DNA of 64,000 nucleotides from Spirochaetia bacterium (GCA_017446885.1 JAFSOR010000008.1:115635-179634), one strand, 5' to 3'. Positions 50,852 through 58,515 are shown, numbered from the stretch's first letter. Translations and numbers: made by a program. The notes: a model not told the origin generated them from the sequence alone.

Positions 50852-52987
50852 AGCTTTTCTGTCTGCCTCTTCCACCATGTGGTGCTGCCACTGGATAAGG
50901 TAACGTTCATCATCAGGATTTGCACTTTCAATATCAGCTAAGATGCGGAACACCGGCTCGGTGCCGCTGCCCCTCATCCATATGAATGCTATATCTTTAC
51001 CTTCTTTATCCGAGAACAAAATCTTAAGACCACCCTTTGCGCCGGCCTTGCGTGATTCTGCACCAGTGCCCTCATAGCTTCCGGTGCCTATTGTATTAAT
51101 TTCCTTCCAGCTTGTTATGCCGAACCTGTCGGCCAGCTCCTGCTTCTTTGCTTCCCATTCAGATTTGAAAACATCTTCGTAGCTCAGCTTCAGCCTGCCG
51201 TGGTCGGTGCACTGTATCTTCATCTTTGCCAAGGCATCATCGGTGGAGGTGGTCTGGAACTTAGGCAGCTCTGCAATCATAGCCTCCCAGCTTTTTCCGG
51301 TAATCGATGCATACTTGATTATGCTGATTATTGTATTCAAAGGGTCGCGGACTGTGGCTGGGTGGGTTATGTTGCCGCCGTTTGAGCCTTCGCCCAAAAA
51401 GCGTACAGTATAGCCCTGGCTGCGGAGCTTTGCTGCCAGGTTCACCACATTGGCCTCGCCCACCTCGGCCCGGAACACCGAAACGCCGAACTTCTCTGCA
51501 ATCCGCTCTATCCTAAGCGATGTTGGACAGTTTACAGCAACCGCAGTCTTGCCCGGGGCAATCTGGCCAGCTTTCTGCATAAAGGTAAGCTCTGCAGTGC
51601 AGGCAAGGGCAAACACAGTCTGGGCATCGGGAATCATGGCCTTTCCACTGCCGGCAATAAACACCAGGTTGCCCCGGTCGCCGTCGTTGTCGGGTACGTA
51701 GCCTATAGTAAAACGCTTGTCTTGTGAATGCAGCTTCTCAAGGTGCTCGGCGGCGTAGGAGAGGTTCTTTCCCTCGGGCAGAATTCCGTGCGCAATCTTT
51801 CCGGCAGTGTCATTTATGAAATTGTATTCAATTCCAAGAGTTTCAAAGAATGCCCTGTCTATGGAAAGGCAGCGGGCACTGCCGTTAAAATCTGCAGCAA
51901 TCGAAGGTTTATCGGCTTTCTTGAAAGCCTCAAGCTCCTCTTTGGAAGCAAACGCTGTCTCAAGATTGAACTTAAGGTATGAGTCAAGCGCCTCTTTTTT
52001 AAACTGGTTACTTTTGGCCTGGTCATTCACAGGATTTGAAGTGTCATCTTTTATGTTGTTCAAATACTGAACAAGTGTCTGGTAATTGGATTTCTCCTCC
52101 ATGAACGCCTTGAACTGGGCAATGATGTCTTTAGCATCAGAGCCGCCCAGCACTGCTCCGTCGCCAAGACCGAATTTGACCCCGTTATGCCCTGCCGGGT
52201 TGTGGCTGGCAGAAATATAAATAAAGCCATCCAGTTCTGGTGTGTTCTTTACATAGGCCATGATCTCTGGAGCGGCGGCTATGGCCAGGTAGCGGGCATC
52301 AAGGTTATTTTCCTGCATAACCCCTGCCACAATCTGGCATATTGCCTCGCCAGTAGGGCGGGCATCCCTGGCCAAAGCTACAGTTTTGCAACCCTTGGAA
52401 AGCGCCCATTTCGAGAATATGTATCCGATTCCTGCGGCTATGACACGGTCGGCCTCGGAAAGTCCTTTATCCATGCTGTTCTCATCGCCATCTGATGCAA
52501 ACACCTTGCGCCACCCCGAGGCAGAGATTATCATCGTCTTATAAGAATTGTAAACATCGTCAAAAAGTGTATCCATATCAATATCCTTATAACATTCCAT
52601 AAGTCGGTTGTCGATAGTCTCTATAATCTTTCCCGGCCTGAATGAAATACGCTCTGATGTAATGGAATCAAAATAGTAGAACATGGTTTTGACCAATTCG
52701 CCTGCCTTGCCTGGAATAGGCAGGTTGCGGCTTATTATAAGCTTGGAGAAAAGCACCATATCCCACAGGATAAGACCCTTCCTAAGCCCTATGCCCAGTG
52801 CAGTTGCAGTAATCGGGAAGCTGCCTATCCTGAAAAGAACTTTTCCAACCGGGTTCAGGAGATTGAAGAATGTTATACACGCTGTGATAATAAGGGGAGT
52901 AAGGAGCTTTATCCTGCCATCCTTTTTCCAGACCAGGACTGCGAATATCAAAGTGATGGCTGCAATTACGGCCAGTTCCCTAAGCAT
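50843..52987 (-). CDS. Phosphohexomutase fused to an N-terminal membrane domain
   Basis: This 714-aa single frame has an N-terminal region (about residues 1-130) with two clear hydrophobic helices (LAVIAAITLIFAVLVW, LLTPLIITACITFFNLL) and a CbiQ/EcfT-like tail (NPVGKVLFRIGSFPITATAL, GLRKGLILWDMVLFSKLI). From about 150 it becomes an alpha-D-phosphohexomutase: phosphoserine loop ISASHNPAGHNGVKFG with Ser261, metal loop PDNDGDRG (431-438), sugar loop GEGSNGGN and phosphate loop RGSGTEPVFR near the C-terminus. All four catalytic loops are intact, so the enzyme should be active on phosphoglucose or phosphomannose. The membrane part matches proteins encoded next to Gx transporter genes, which is what lies directly upstream here. 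Confidence 0.88.
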   Translation of the reverse strand: MLRELAVIAAITLIFAVLVWKKDGRIKLLTPLIITACITFFNLLNPVGKVLFRIGSFPITATALGIGLRKGLILWDMVLFSKLIISRNLPIPGKAGELVKTMFYYFDSITSERISFRPGKIIETIDNRLMECYKDIDMDTLFDDVYNSYKTMIISASGWRKVFASDGDENSMDKGLSEADRVIAAGIGYIFSKWALSKGCKTVALARDARPTGEAICQIVAGVMQENNLDARYLAIAAAPEIMAYVKNTPELDGFIYISASHNPAGHNGVKFGLGDGAVLGGSDAKDIIAQFKAFMEEKSNYQTLVQYLNNIKDDTSNPVNDQAKSNQFKKEALDSYLKFNLETAFASKEELEAFKKADKPSIAADFNGSARCLSIDRAFFETLGIEYNFINDTAGKIAHGILPEGKNLSYAAEHLEKLHSQDKRFTIGYVPDNDGDRGNLVFIAGSGKAMIPDAQTVFALACTAELTFMQKAGQIAPGKTAVAVNCPTSLRIERIAEKFGVSVFRAEVGEANVVNLAAKLRSQGYTVRFLGEGSNGGNITHPATVRDPLNTIISIIKYASITGKSWEAMIAELPKFQTTSTDDALAKMKIQCTDHGRLKLSYEDVFKSEWEAKKQELADRFGITSWKEINTIGTGSYEGTGAESRKAGAKGGLKILFSDKEGKDIAFIWMRGSGTEPVFRILADIESANPDDERYLIQWQHHMVEEADRKALQ

Positions 52988-53492
52988 GGAGCCCCCTGAA
53001 CCACTTGGACTTTTCTATGAACATCTGGGTAAAGATGCCCAGAACCAGTCCAGTGACAGCGCCCGAAATAAGCAGTATAGGCGCAATATACCTGGTGGCA
53101 CTTCTGAAGAGGACAAAGTATGCCACAACCAGCTGTGCTATGTTATTTGCGGCCGCCCCTGCCAGACTAAGCCCGATGCAGGAAACACGGTTCTTAAGCC
53201 ACAGGTGCACGCCCAGCATGGTCAGGCCCGAGGCTGCAGACCCTGCGGCAGAGAACAGGAAAATATACGAGAACAAAGTTCCTGTGACCAGGGCCTGCCC
53301 TATGATTTTAAGCAGTATCAGTTTATAAATATCACGGGTTGGCAGAACAAAGAGCGCTACTATAACCGGCAGGTTGGCAAGCCCCAGACGCAGGAAGGGC
53401 AGAGGCTTGGGTATGGCATACTCAACAGCGGCCAAAAACAGGCACAGAGCGGCAAGGAACGGAAGGAGCTTCTTGTCAGTTGTCTGTGTCAC
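52980..53492 (-). CDS. Gx transporter family membrane protein
   Basis: This 170-aa protein has about five helices. LFLAAVEYAIPKPLPFLRLG and ANLPVIVALFVL open it, and LGLANLP plus AGAAANNIAQLVVAYF are typical of the family once annotated as heptaprenyl diphosphate synthase component I. The function is unsettled; ECF-type transport is suspected. It overlaps both neighbours: 8 nt with the downstream phosphohexomutase and 17 nt with the upstream NusG-domain gene. Confidence 0.87.
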   Translation of the reverse strand: MTQTTDKKLLPFLAALCLFLAAVEYAIPKPLPFLRLGLANLPVIVALFVLPTRDIYKLILLKIIGQALVTGTLFSYIFLFSAAGSAASGLTMLGVHLWLKNRVSCIGLSLAGAAANNIAQLVVAYFVLFRSATRYIAPILLISGAVTGLVLGIFTQMFIEKSKWFRGLHA

Positions 53493-53838
53493 TGTGCCCT
53501 CCCACTATTGTAACTATTATCCGGTTGGGCAGGCATGCCAGAAAATCGCCATCTTTGCGCGCCTGTCCCATGTGTATGCATATCTTGTCCCGGCAGGGGC
53601 TATCCACAAATTCTATGCATCCGTCGTGTATCACCAGATGGGCTTTCTCAAGTTCTCCCATGAACTCAAGTTCCCTTGGCTGGTTAAGCGGATAGATGTA
53701 CTCTGTATCCTTGACCCTGATGACTGCCATCGGAGTACCCTCGGAATTCCCCGACAGGGCAATGAGTGACATAGCTATCAGAATGACAGAGAGTGCGAGG
53801 AACAGGAAATCGGCAGGTTTAAAGGAGAACTTCATCAA
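53476..53838 (-). CDS. NusG domain II-containing exported protein
   Basis: This 120-aa protein has an N-terminal signal or anchor helix (FLFLALSVILIAMSLIALSG) and a NusG domain II (DUF1312) fold with VIHDGCIEFVDSPCRDKICI and DFLACLPNRIIVTI. Four conserved cysteines are present. These proteins usually neighbour Gx transporter genes, as here, and the trio with the membrane-fused mutase forms one operon. Confidence 0.9.
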   Translation of the reverse strand: MMKFSFKPADFLFLALSVILIAMSLIALSGNSEGTPMAVIRVKDTEYIYPLNQPRELEFMGELEKAHLVIHDGCIEFVDSPCRDKICIHMGQARKDGDFLACLPNRIIVTIVGGHSDTDN

Positions 53839-53864
53839 TAAAAGTATATCACAGCAAAGACAAT

Positions 53865-53889
53865 AAAAAAAGTCCTCCCGAAGGAGGAC
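53865..53889 (-). terminator. Rho-independent terminator of ackA
   Basis: On the minus strand, stem GTCCTCC / GGAGGAC with a TTCG tetraloop, followed by seven T. It lies 23 nt after the ackA stop. Confidence 0.93.
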
Positions 53890-53912
53890 CTCAATGCCGG
53901 ACTTGCATCCGA

Positions 53913-55106
53913 TTATTTTGTGGTAAGAGCCAATGTCTCCCGTGCGATTGCAAGCTCCTCGTTTGTAGGAATAAGCATAACCTTGACTTTGGAATCGTCT
54001 GCGGAGATAACTCTTTCCTCGCCACGAACATTGTTGCGCTCGTCATCGATCTTGACACCCAGATAACCCAGGTAATCGCAGATTCTCTTGCGGCAGTTCT
54101 TGTCGTTCTCGCCGACACCTGCGGTGAAGCAGATAGCGTCAACGCCGTTCATTGCAGCTGTGTATGCACCGATGTATTTTGCAATGCGGTAGTCGTATGC
54201 ATCAAGACCGACCTGTGCACGCTTATTGCCCTCGGCAGCAGCCTTTCCTACATCGCGGAAGTCGGAAGATACACCGGACATTCCCAGGATACCGGACTTC
54301 TTGTTAAGGATGTTAAGCATCTGGTTGACATCGATTTTCTCGTGGTTGCAGATGAACTGAAGGATAGTGGGGTCAACATCGCCGGACCGGGTTCCCATGA
54401 TAACGCCCTCAAGCGGAGCAAGACCCATGGATGTGTCCACGCACTTTCCGCCGATTGATGCAGAAACAGAAGCACCGTTTCCAAGGTGGCATACAATGAC
54501 TTTTGCATCTTTTTTAAGATTTCCGAACTTGATAGCCTCGCGGCTTACGAACATATGGCTTGTTCCGTGGAATCCGTAGCGGCGTACTTTATATTTCTCA
54601 TAGTACTCGTAAGGAATTGCATAGAGGTAAGCTTTCTCTTCCATTCCCATACCGAATGATGTATCAAATACAGCCACATTCTTCTTGCCAGGCATTGCAG
54701 CTTCGCAGGCCTCGATACCCATAAGGTTTGCAGGGTTGTGGAGAGGTCCCAGGTCGAAGCACTCGCGGATAACTTTCTTGACATCGTCGTTAACAATAAT
54801 TGACTGTGTGTATGTGTTTCCACCGTGCAGGACTCTGTGTCCTACTGCTGTGATCTCGTCGGTTGACTTGATTACCCCGTACTTTGCGTCGGTCAGGGCT
54901 GCCATAACCAGCTCGATAGCCTCCTTGTGGGTAGGCATAGCCTTTTCTACTACATAATTGTCCTTTCCAGGTGCCTTGTGGGTGAGCATTGAGCCGTCGA
55001 TTCCGATTCTCTCGCAGAGACCTTTTGCCAGTACATTCTCGTTCTCCATGTCGATAAGCTGATACTTAAGGGAGCTGGAGCCGCAGTTGATAACAAGAAT
55101 TTTCAT
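53913..55106 (-). CDS. ackA: Acetate kinase
   Basis: This 397-aa enzyme makes ATP from acetyl-phosphate. The ATP/acetate signatures VINCGSSSLKYQLID (residues 5-19) and YGFHGTSHMFVSREA, then HLGNGASVSASIGGKCVDTSMG near 205 and FTAGVGENDKNCRKRIC near 320 are present. ATG 55106 follows GGAGGA; the open frame starting at 55127 adds seven residues without homology. Together with Pta it forms the acetate-producing route. Confidence 0.97.
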   Translation of the reverse strand: MKILVINCGSSSLKYQLIDMENENVLAKGLCERIGIDGSMLTHKAPGKDNYVVEKAMPTHKEAIELVMAALTDAKYGVIKSTDEITAVGHRVLHGGNTYTQSIIVNDDVKKVIRECFDLGPLHNPANLMGIEACEAAMPGKKNVAVFDTSFGMGMEEKAYLYAIPYEYYEKYKVRRYGFHGTSHMFVSREAIKFGNLKKDAKVIVCHLGNGASVSASIGGKCVDTSMGLAPLEGVIMGTRSGDVDPTILQFICNHEKIDVNQMLNILNKKSGILGMSGVSSDFRDVGKAAAEGNKRAQVGLDAYDYRIAKYIGAYTAAMNGVDAICFTAGVGENDKNCRKRICDYLGYLGVKIDDERNNVRGEERVISADDSKVKVMLIPTNEELAIARETLALTTK

Positions 55107-55230
55107 TATTCCTCCAAAAATAGCCATGTGGCATATTAAGTTTTCTGATTTTCTTCAATAATAACGATTTGGCGTTGGTTGTTCAAGACGGCTCCACAAA
55201 TTGCAAAAACTATAGTCCCCACCTCCAGAT

Positions 55231-55384
55231 AACACCTGGCGTGTCCCGGTACGCTCCTACAGACAGGCAAAGGGTATACAGGCCAGTAAGCGACTTTTTT
55301 CAAAAGTCATTCCGAATTTAGTTCGGAATCTGTCCCGTATACCCATTCCTGTTGCTGTAGTCCGTAATGTCCACGCCAGGTGTT
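55231..55384. repeat. 154-nt nested inverted repeat
   Basis: The outer arms AACACCTGGCGTG (55231-55243) and CACGCCAGGTGTT (55372-55384) pair perfectly. Inside, CTACAG (55257-55262) pairs with CTGTAG (55355-55360), ACAGG (55263-55267) with CCTGT (55348-55352), and GGGTATAC (55272-55279) with GTATACCC (55337-55344). The core holds two more hairpins: GACTTTT/AAAAGTC (55292-55308) and ATTCCGAA/TTCGGAAT (55309-55329). It carries no open frame. A non-autonomous mobile element or a structured RNA would both fit. Confidence 0.75.
55307..55335 (+). repeat. Dispersed palindromic repeat, copy 1
   Basis: A 29-nt unit beginning TCATTCCGAA, ending TTCGGAATCTGTCC. It matches copy 2 (55897-55925, minus) at 21 of 29 positions, and the two stem pairs that differ change together (T-A to A-T, C-G to T-A). 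Confidence 0.65.
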
Positions 55385-55478
55385 TCTTGCAGCGGGTACT
55401 CTCGCAGGTGCCTTATGCTGGCTGGTTAGCGATATATGAGTTATTGCACTTTGTTTCGCAGTGGGTGGAGGGGCGCTC

Positions 55479-55718
55479 TCAGATAAGGCTTTTTATGAAC
55501 TCGGGGGCAAGATCTAATCCGTTGCCCCAGACGATGGTGTCGGCATCAATTTTAAAATCCCTGAACTTTTCAAGGTCTTTTAATTCTCGTATTAAATCAA
55601 GGTGATCTGTAAATATTGTTTCCTTGAAATCTGCAATTCCAGAGGTTGAGTCGTCAAATATAACTTTTATCTTATAGTTGCCAACATATTCTGCTGATAT
55701 TACACTTGGCAAAAGCAT
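55479..55718 (-). CDS. DUF2442 domain protein
   Basis: This 79-aa protein matches DUF2442 over its full length: LPSVISAEYVGNYKIKVIFD, IADFKETIF, LRDLEKF-like LKDLEKFRDFKID, and TIVWGNGLDLAPEF. Unlike the fused version at 5253 it has no HTH domain. ATG 55718 is used, with AGGAG just upstream; a TTG two codons later would have better spacing and fits homologues beginning at PSV. The usual DUF4160 partner is reduced to a remnant immediately upstream. Confidence 0.85.
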   Translation of the reverse strand: MLLPSVISAEYVGNYKIKVIFDDSTSGIADFKETIFTDHLDLIRELKDLEKFRDFKIDADTIVWGNGLDLAPEFIKSLI

Positions 55719-55722
55719 TCTC

Positions 55723-55790
55723 CTATACAAGAGGTTTTATCTTCTTGTATTTTTTATTCTCTTTTAAATAGTTCCAGAAACTAGGCGAAA
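55723..55790 (-). pseudogene. 3' remnant of the gene upstream of DUF2442, possibly DUF4160
   Basis: In the minus strand an open stretch reads SPSFWNYLKENKKYKKIKPL then V and TAG at 55725-55723, overlapping the ribosome-binding site of the DUF2442 gene. The end KKYKKIKPL resembles the EKYTKLPPL end of the DUF4160 protein at 4977-5216. No start codon or N-terminal part exists: the frame breaks off exactly where the GTTGGCCACA repeat begins at 55791. Confidence 0.45.
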
Positions 55791-55824
55791 GTTGGCCACA
55801 AAACCCCAGACAGAAGTATTGTAA
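55791..55824. repeat. Direct repeat, left copy (GTTGGCCACA type)
   Basis: Begins GTTGGCCACAAAAC and ends AAGTATTGTAA. The right copy at 56313-56348 has the same two blocks in the same order and orientation with 2 nt more spacing. Together they bracket about 0.5 kb. Confidence 0.5.
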
Positions 55825-55896
55825 TAGGACACAGAAAAGCGGTCACCCCGATATTACGGACCGCAGCAACAGGCTTAGGCGGGACGGACAGACACT

Positions 55897-55925
55897 GGAC
55901 AGATACTGAGACAAGTTCAGTATGA
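55897..55925 (-). repeat. Dispersed palindromic repeat, copy 2
   Basis: Read on the minus strand it begins TCATACTGAACTTG and ends CAGTATCTGTCC. ATACTGA/TCAGTAT arms pair. Similar palindromes with a CTGAACTTGTTTCAG core are known as short dispersed repeats in several bacterial groups. Confidence 0.65.
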
Positions 55926-55977
55926 AGTAATTCAGTGTGACAATGCGATAGCAGTGTCGTGCGGAATATAGAGTAAC

Positions 55978-56076
55978 TTAGAAATATTTTTTGTATACCG
56001 CTTCTAAAAGTTGAATATTGCAACATCTGGCTTTTATTTTAAGTTCATATTCAGAAAGGTCTGCATCTTTTTTCAT
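55978..56076 (-). CDS. Possible very short ORF or C-terminal gene remnant
   Basis: ATG 56076 begins MKKDADLSEYELKIKARCCN and continues IQLLEAVYKKYF to TAA (32 aa). The frame is open further upstream to about 56150 without an ATG, passing through hairpin sequence. Composition looks protein-like, but there is no ribosome-binding site, so a decayed C-terminus is as likely as a small gene. Confidence 0.3.
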   Translation of the reverse strand: MKKDADLSEYELKIKARCCNIQLLEAVYKKYF

Positions 56077-56131
56077 CAATAACTCATGAATCTTTGATAT
56101 GGTAAAAACGCATAAGACCCCCCTTGTAAGG

Positions 56132-56156
56132 AAAAGGGCGGTTTCCCGCCCTTTTT
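56132..56156. terminator. Terminator-like hairpin
   Basis: Stem AAAGGGCGG / CCGCCCTTT with a short TTTC-type loop and TTTTT on the plus strand (AAAA on the other side, so it could act in both directions). No plus-strand gene lies just upstream, so it may belong to the repeat array that follows. Confidence 0.6.
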
Positions 56157-56258
56157 AGGTCCTCACTTTGTGGCAGAGGCTCGCCGCTTTTTTGGGTTTC
56201 CACTTATCGGTAGAAACTCACCGCCTTTTTAGGTTTCCAGTCAAGGTCGGAACTTACC
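56146..56258. repeat. Three degenerate 37-38-nt tandem units with hairpin potential
   Basis: Units start at 56146, 56184 and 56221. The shared frame is CCGCyyTTTTTrGGTTTCCA and then a complementary block before the next unit. The stem arms differ but stay complementary: CCTC/GAGG in unit 1, TTTC/GAAA in unit 2 and TTCC/GGAA in unit 3. This suggests selection on an RNA or DNA hairpin. Confidence 0.55.
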
Positions 56259-56312
56259 TGCATATTAATATACAATGCTTTTGAGATACCGTCAATAAAA
56301 AAATTAGCACCG

Positions 56313-56348
56313 GTTGGCCACAGAACTTAAGCAAGTTAAGTATTCTAA
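56313..56348. repeat. Direct repeat, right copy (GTTGGCCACA type)
   Basis: Begins GTTGGCCACAGAAC and ends AAGTATTCTAA, with an internal inverted repeat ACTTAA/TTAAGT. It is 522 nt from the left copy. Confidence 0.5.
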
Positions 56349-56447
56349 CGGCAGCAGAAGGCACCCCTGGCTTCCAACTGACAAAGAAACATGCCACATG
56401 CAGCTTCTTGTAGAAAAAACTTTCAGTCTATGGTATAACAACAACAC

Positions 56448-57167
56448 ATGATAGGATTTGGAACATTAATCAACAGTGCGGCTATTGTGGCTGGAGGAAT
56501 GCTGGGCCATGTCACAGGGAGACTCTTCAAGCCTGAGCAGCAGGAATCTCTGAGCAAAACCTGCGGTATAAGTGTTTTATTCATAGCCATTGCCGGGGCT
56601 ATGCAGGGTATGCTCTCAATAGATGGCAGTGCTCTGGTAAGCGGAAAATCGATGATGGTTGTCCTATGTCTGGCAATCGGCACAATTATCGGCGAACTGA
56701 TTGGAATAGAAAAAGGTTTTGAGAAATTCGGTGCCTGGCTTAAGGAGAAATCTGGTAACAGTGGCGATAACCAGTTTATTCAGGCCTTTGTTGTGGCCTC
56801 CCTGACAGTGTGCATCGGGGCTATGGCTATTGTGGGGGCTATCCAGGACGGCATTCTGGGGGATTTCTCCACCTTGGCGGTGAAATCAGTTCTGGATTTC
56901 ATCATCATAGCAATTATGACTTCCTCCATGGGAAAGGGGTGTGTATTCTCTGCTATCCCGGTTTTCCTGTTTGAGGGTGCTATTACGCTTCTTGCCAGCC
57001 TGATCTCACCTATAATGACCGATGTTGCAATATCATATCTGTCCCTCATCGGCTCCATACTCATATTCTGCGTGGGTGTAAATCTTGTGTGGAACACAAG
57101 GATACGGGTTGCCAACATGCTTCCGGCGGTAGTGCTGGCTGTGGTTGCTGCATACTTGCCATTCTGA
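56448..57167 (+). CDS. DUF554 family membrane protein
   Basis: The 239-aa protein starts MIGFGTLINSAAIVAGGMLG and has about seven helices. IAIAGAMQGM, LVSGKSMMVVLCLAIGTIIG and SLTVCIGAMAIVGAIQDGIL near residue 115 are typical of DUF554 (YdfK/YqgA-like) proteins, of unknown function, possibly transporters. It stands alone downstream of the repeat-rich region. Confidence 0.9.
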   Translation: MIGFGTLINSAAIVAGGMLGHVTGRLFKPEQQESLSKTCGISVLFIAIAGAMQGMLSIDGSALVSGKSMMVVLCLAIGTIIGELIGIEKGFEKFGAWLKEKSGNSGDNQFIQAFVVASLTVCIGAMAIVGAIQDGILGDFSTLAVKSVLDFIIIAIMTSSMGKGCVFSAIPVFLFEGAITLLASLISPIMTDVAISYLSLIGSILIFCVGVNLVWNTRIRVANMLPAVVLAVVAAYLPF

Positions 57168-57206
57168 AGCCTTGACATACATTCCTGCCCACCATAAAAT
57201 TCAACC

Positions 57207-58454
57207 ATGAGGCGTTTTTCTCTCGGTCTGCTGCTGTTAATACTCATTTCGCTCCTTGCAGGGTGTTCCTATTTCAAGGAAGACCAGCGCATTGTGCTGT
57301 TGACCGACAGGCCGGAGTTTGCCGCCTATGCCCAGGCTTTCAACAGCGCCCAGGAAGAATTTGTGGTGGAGGTGGTCTACAAGGCCTCTCCGGCTTCTGA
57401 GCTTAAGGGCAAAAAGAGCGGCCGGTGGGATGTGGCTATAGGGCCTTTCCTTAATACTGTATCACTTGCTGACACATTCATGCCGCTTGAGAGCCTGTTC
57501 TCGGACGGCACAGTAAGTAAGCCACGCTTTTATCAGAAAGCCCTTGAGATGGGGCTCCGTGATAATCATCAACTCCTTTTACCGTTCTCTTTCAATGTGC
57601 CAGCATTCATTTTCCAAAGTGGCAAAATCAAGCAGGAATTTGATTCAGCAGCCCTGACTGCCGATACTTTTGCAGCAATCTGCCAGGACTTTAACAAAGC
57701 AAAATCGCGCCATGCAAAAAGCGCTTTCTCGCCGCTGTGGAACCCGGAATCTCTGTTCTTCTTCTCTATCCTTTCTCCGGGGCTGTGCAGCCAGTTCGAA
57801 TCGGGGTCCGAGATCCGTCAGCATGATCTGGAGAACGGACTTTATCAGATTCGTCAGATGATAGAAAACTTAAGCGGCGGTATAAAATCAGAAAGTTATT
57901 TCCGAATGAAATACCTGTACAAAAATCCTCTTGAGCTGATTGAGTCGGGTCATATCTTCTTCTGGTATGGCGATGTTGGGCGATTCTATTCCATGCCTGC
58001 CGAAAACCGCAGCAATTTTGCTTTCCGCTACTATCTGAACAGCGAGGGCCGAATTGCGGTATGCGAGGATATGCTCTGGCTGGGAATCCCTAAAAAAGGG
58101 GGAAACACCAAGGGATCAGTTGCTTTTATAAAATGGCTTATGAACTCAGATGTACAGCAGGATCTTATCCTTAAGGCACGCGAGATGGATATAAGGTCTT
58201 TTGGCCTTGCAGGCGGTTTTTCTGCCCTTAAGACAGTGAATACCGAGGTTCTTCCACAGCTGTATCCGTTTATATCAAGCTTTATTCCCGGCGAGGATAT
58301 TCTGGCTTTCCCTGGAGCCTGCCCTGCCGACTGGTATGCCTTTAAAAGCGGTGCAGTAATCCCATACCTAGAGCAGGAGTGCAGTGCAGAGACAACAGAG
58401 CGCAAACTGTGGGAAGTGGCAGAAAGCTGGCGCCGTATGAATGCCGGCCAATAA
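57207..58454 (+). CDS. Extracellular solute-binding lipoprotein (ABC family 1-like)
   Basis: This 415-aa protein has the lipobox SLLAGC with Cys at residue 20 and a type-1 binding-protein fold: RIVLLTDRPEFAAYAQAFNS, WDVAIGPFLNTVSLADTFMP, NHQLLLPFSFNVPAFIF, GSVAFIKWLMNSDVQQDLIL. Permease and ATPase genes are missing on either side, so it is either an orphan receptor served by a distant transporter or has another role. The weak resemblance to sugar binders does not define the ligand. Confidence 0.8.
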   Translation: MRRFSLGLLLLILISLLAGCSYFKEDQRIVLLTDRPEFAAYAQAFNSAQEEFVVEVVYKASPASELKGKKSGRWDVAIGPFLNTVSLADTFMPLESLFSDGTVSKPRFYQKALEMGLRDNHQLLLPFSFNVPAFIFQSGKIKQEFDSAALTADTFAAICQDFNKAKSRHAKSAFSPLWNPESLFFFSILSPGLCSQFESGSEIRQHDLENGLYQIRQMIENLSGGIKSESYFRMKYLYKNPLELIESGHIFFWYGDVGRFYSMPAENRSNFAFRYYLNSEGRIAVCEDMLWLGIPKKGGNTKGSVAFIKWLMNSDVQQDLILKAREMDIRSFGLAGGFSALKTVNTEVLPQLYPFISSFIPGEDILAFPGACPADWYAFKSGAVIPYLEQECSAETTERKLWEVAESWRRMNAGQ

Positions 58455-58515
58455 TCCCCTTTCCTTCTTGTTATTTATGTGATATAATAAATAAAAAATA
58501 TTACGAAAGGATTTT

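Larger units (their letters stand above)
55128..55478. other. Non-coding region upstream of ackA with large inverted repeat
   Basis: No gene is supported here. It contains the ackA promoter region (a TAATAT -10 candidate on the minus strand near 55133-55138) and the nested inverted repeat at 55231-55384. Confidence 0.6.
55825..56312. other. Repeat-rich non-coding stretch between DUF2442 and DUF554 genes
   Basis: It holds a palindromic repeat (55897-55925), a block ATTACGGAC...GCAGCAACAGG (55853-55872) that matches, in opposite orientation, the right arm of the 154-nt inverted repeat, a possible 32-codon frame (55978-56076), a strong hairpin (56132-56156) and tandem units (56146-56258). I see no full-length gene. 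Confidence 0.55.

Noticed and set aside
52683..53513. 276-codon plus-strand frame across the phosphohexomutase and Gx transporter genes
   Set aside because: Crosses two well-supported genes on the other strand and contains no recognisable domain.
55781..56026. 81-codon minus-strand frame across the repeat region
   Set aside because: Its peptide (TELLHTELVSVSVQ and neighbours) comes from the palindromic repeats; no ribosome-binding site and no family resemblance.
56146..56258. Possible CRISPR array
   Set aside because: Units are contiguous and degenerate, with no spacers, only three copies and no cas genes nearby.
55128..56447. Complete insertion sequence or integron in the repeat-rich region
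   Set aside because: No transposase or integrase reading frame on either strand; only short repeats and remnants.
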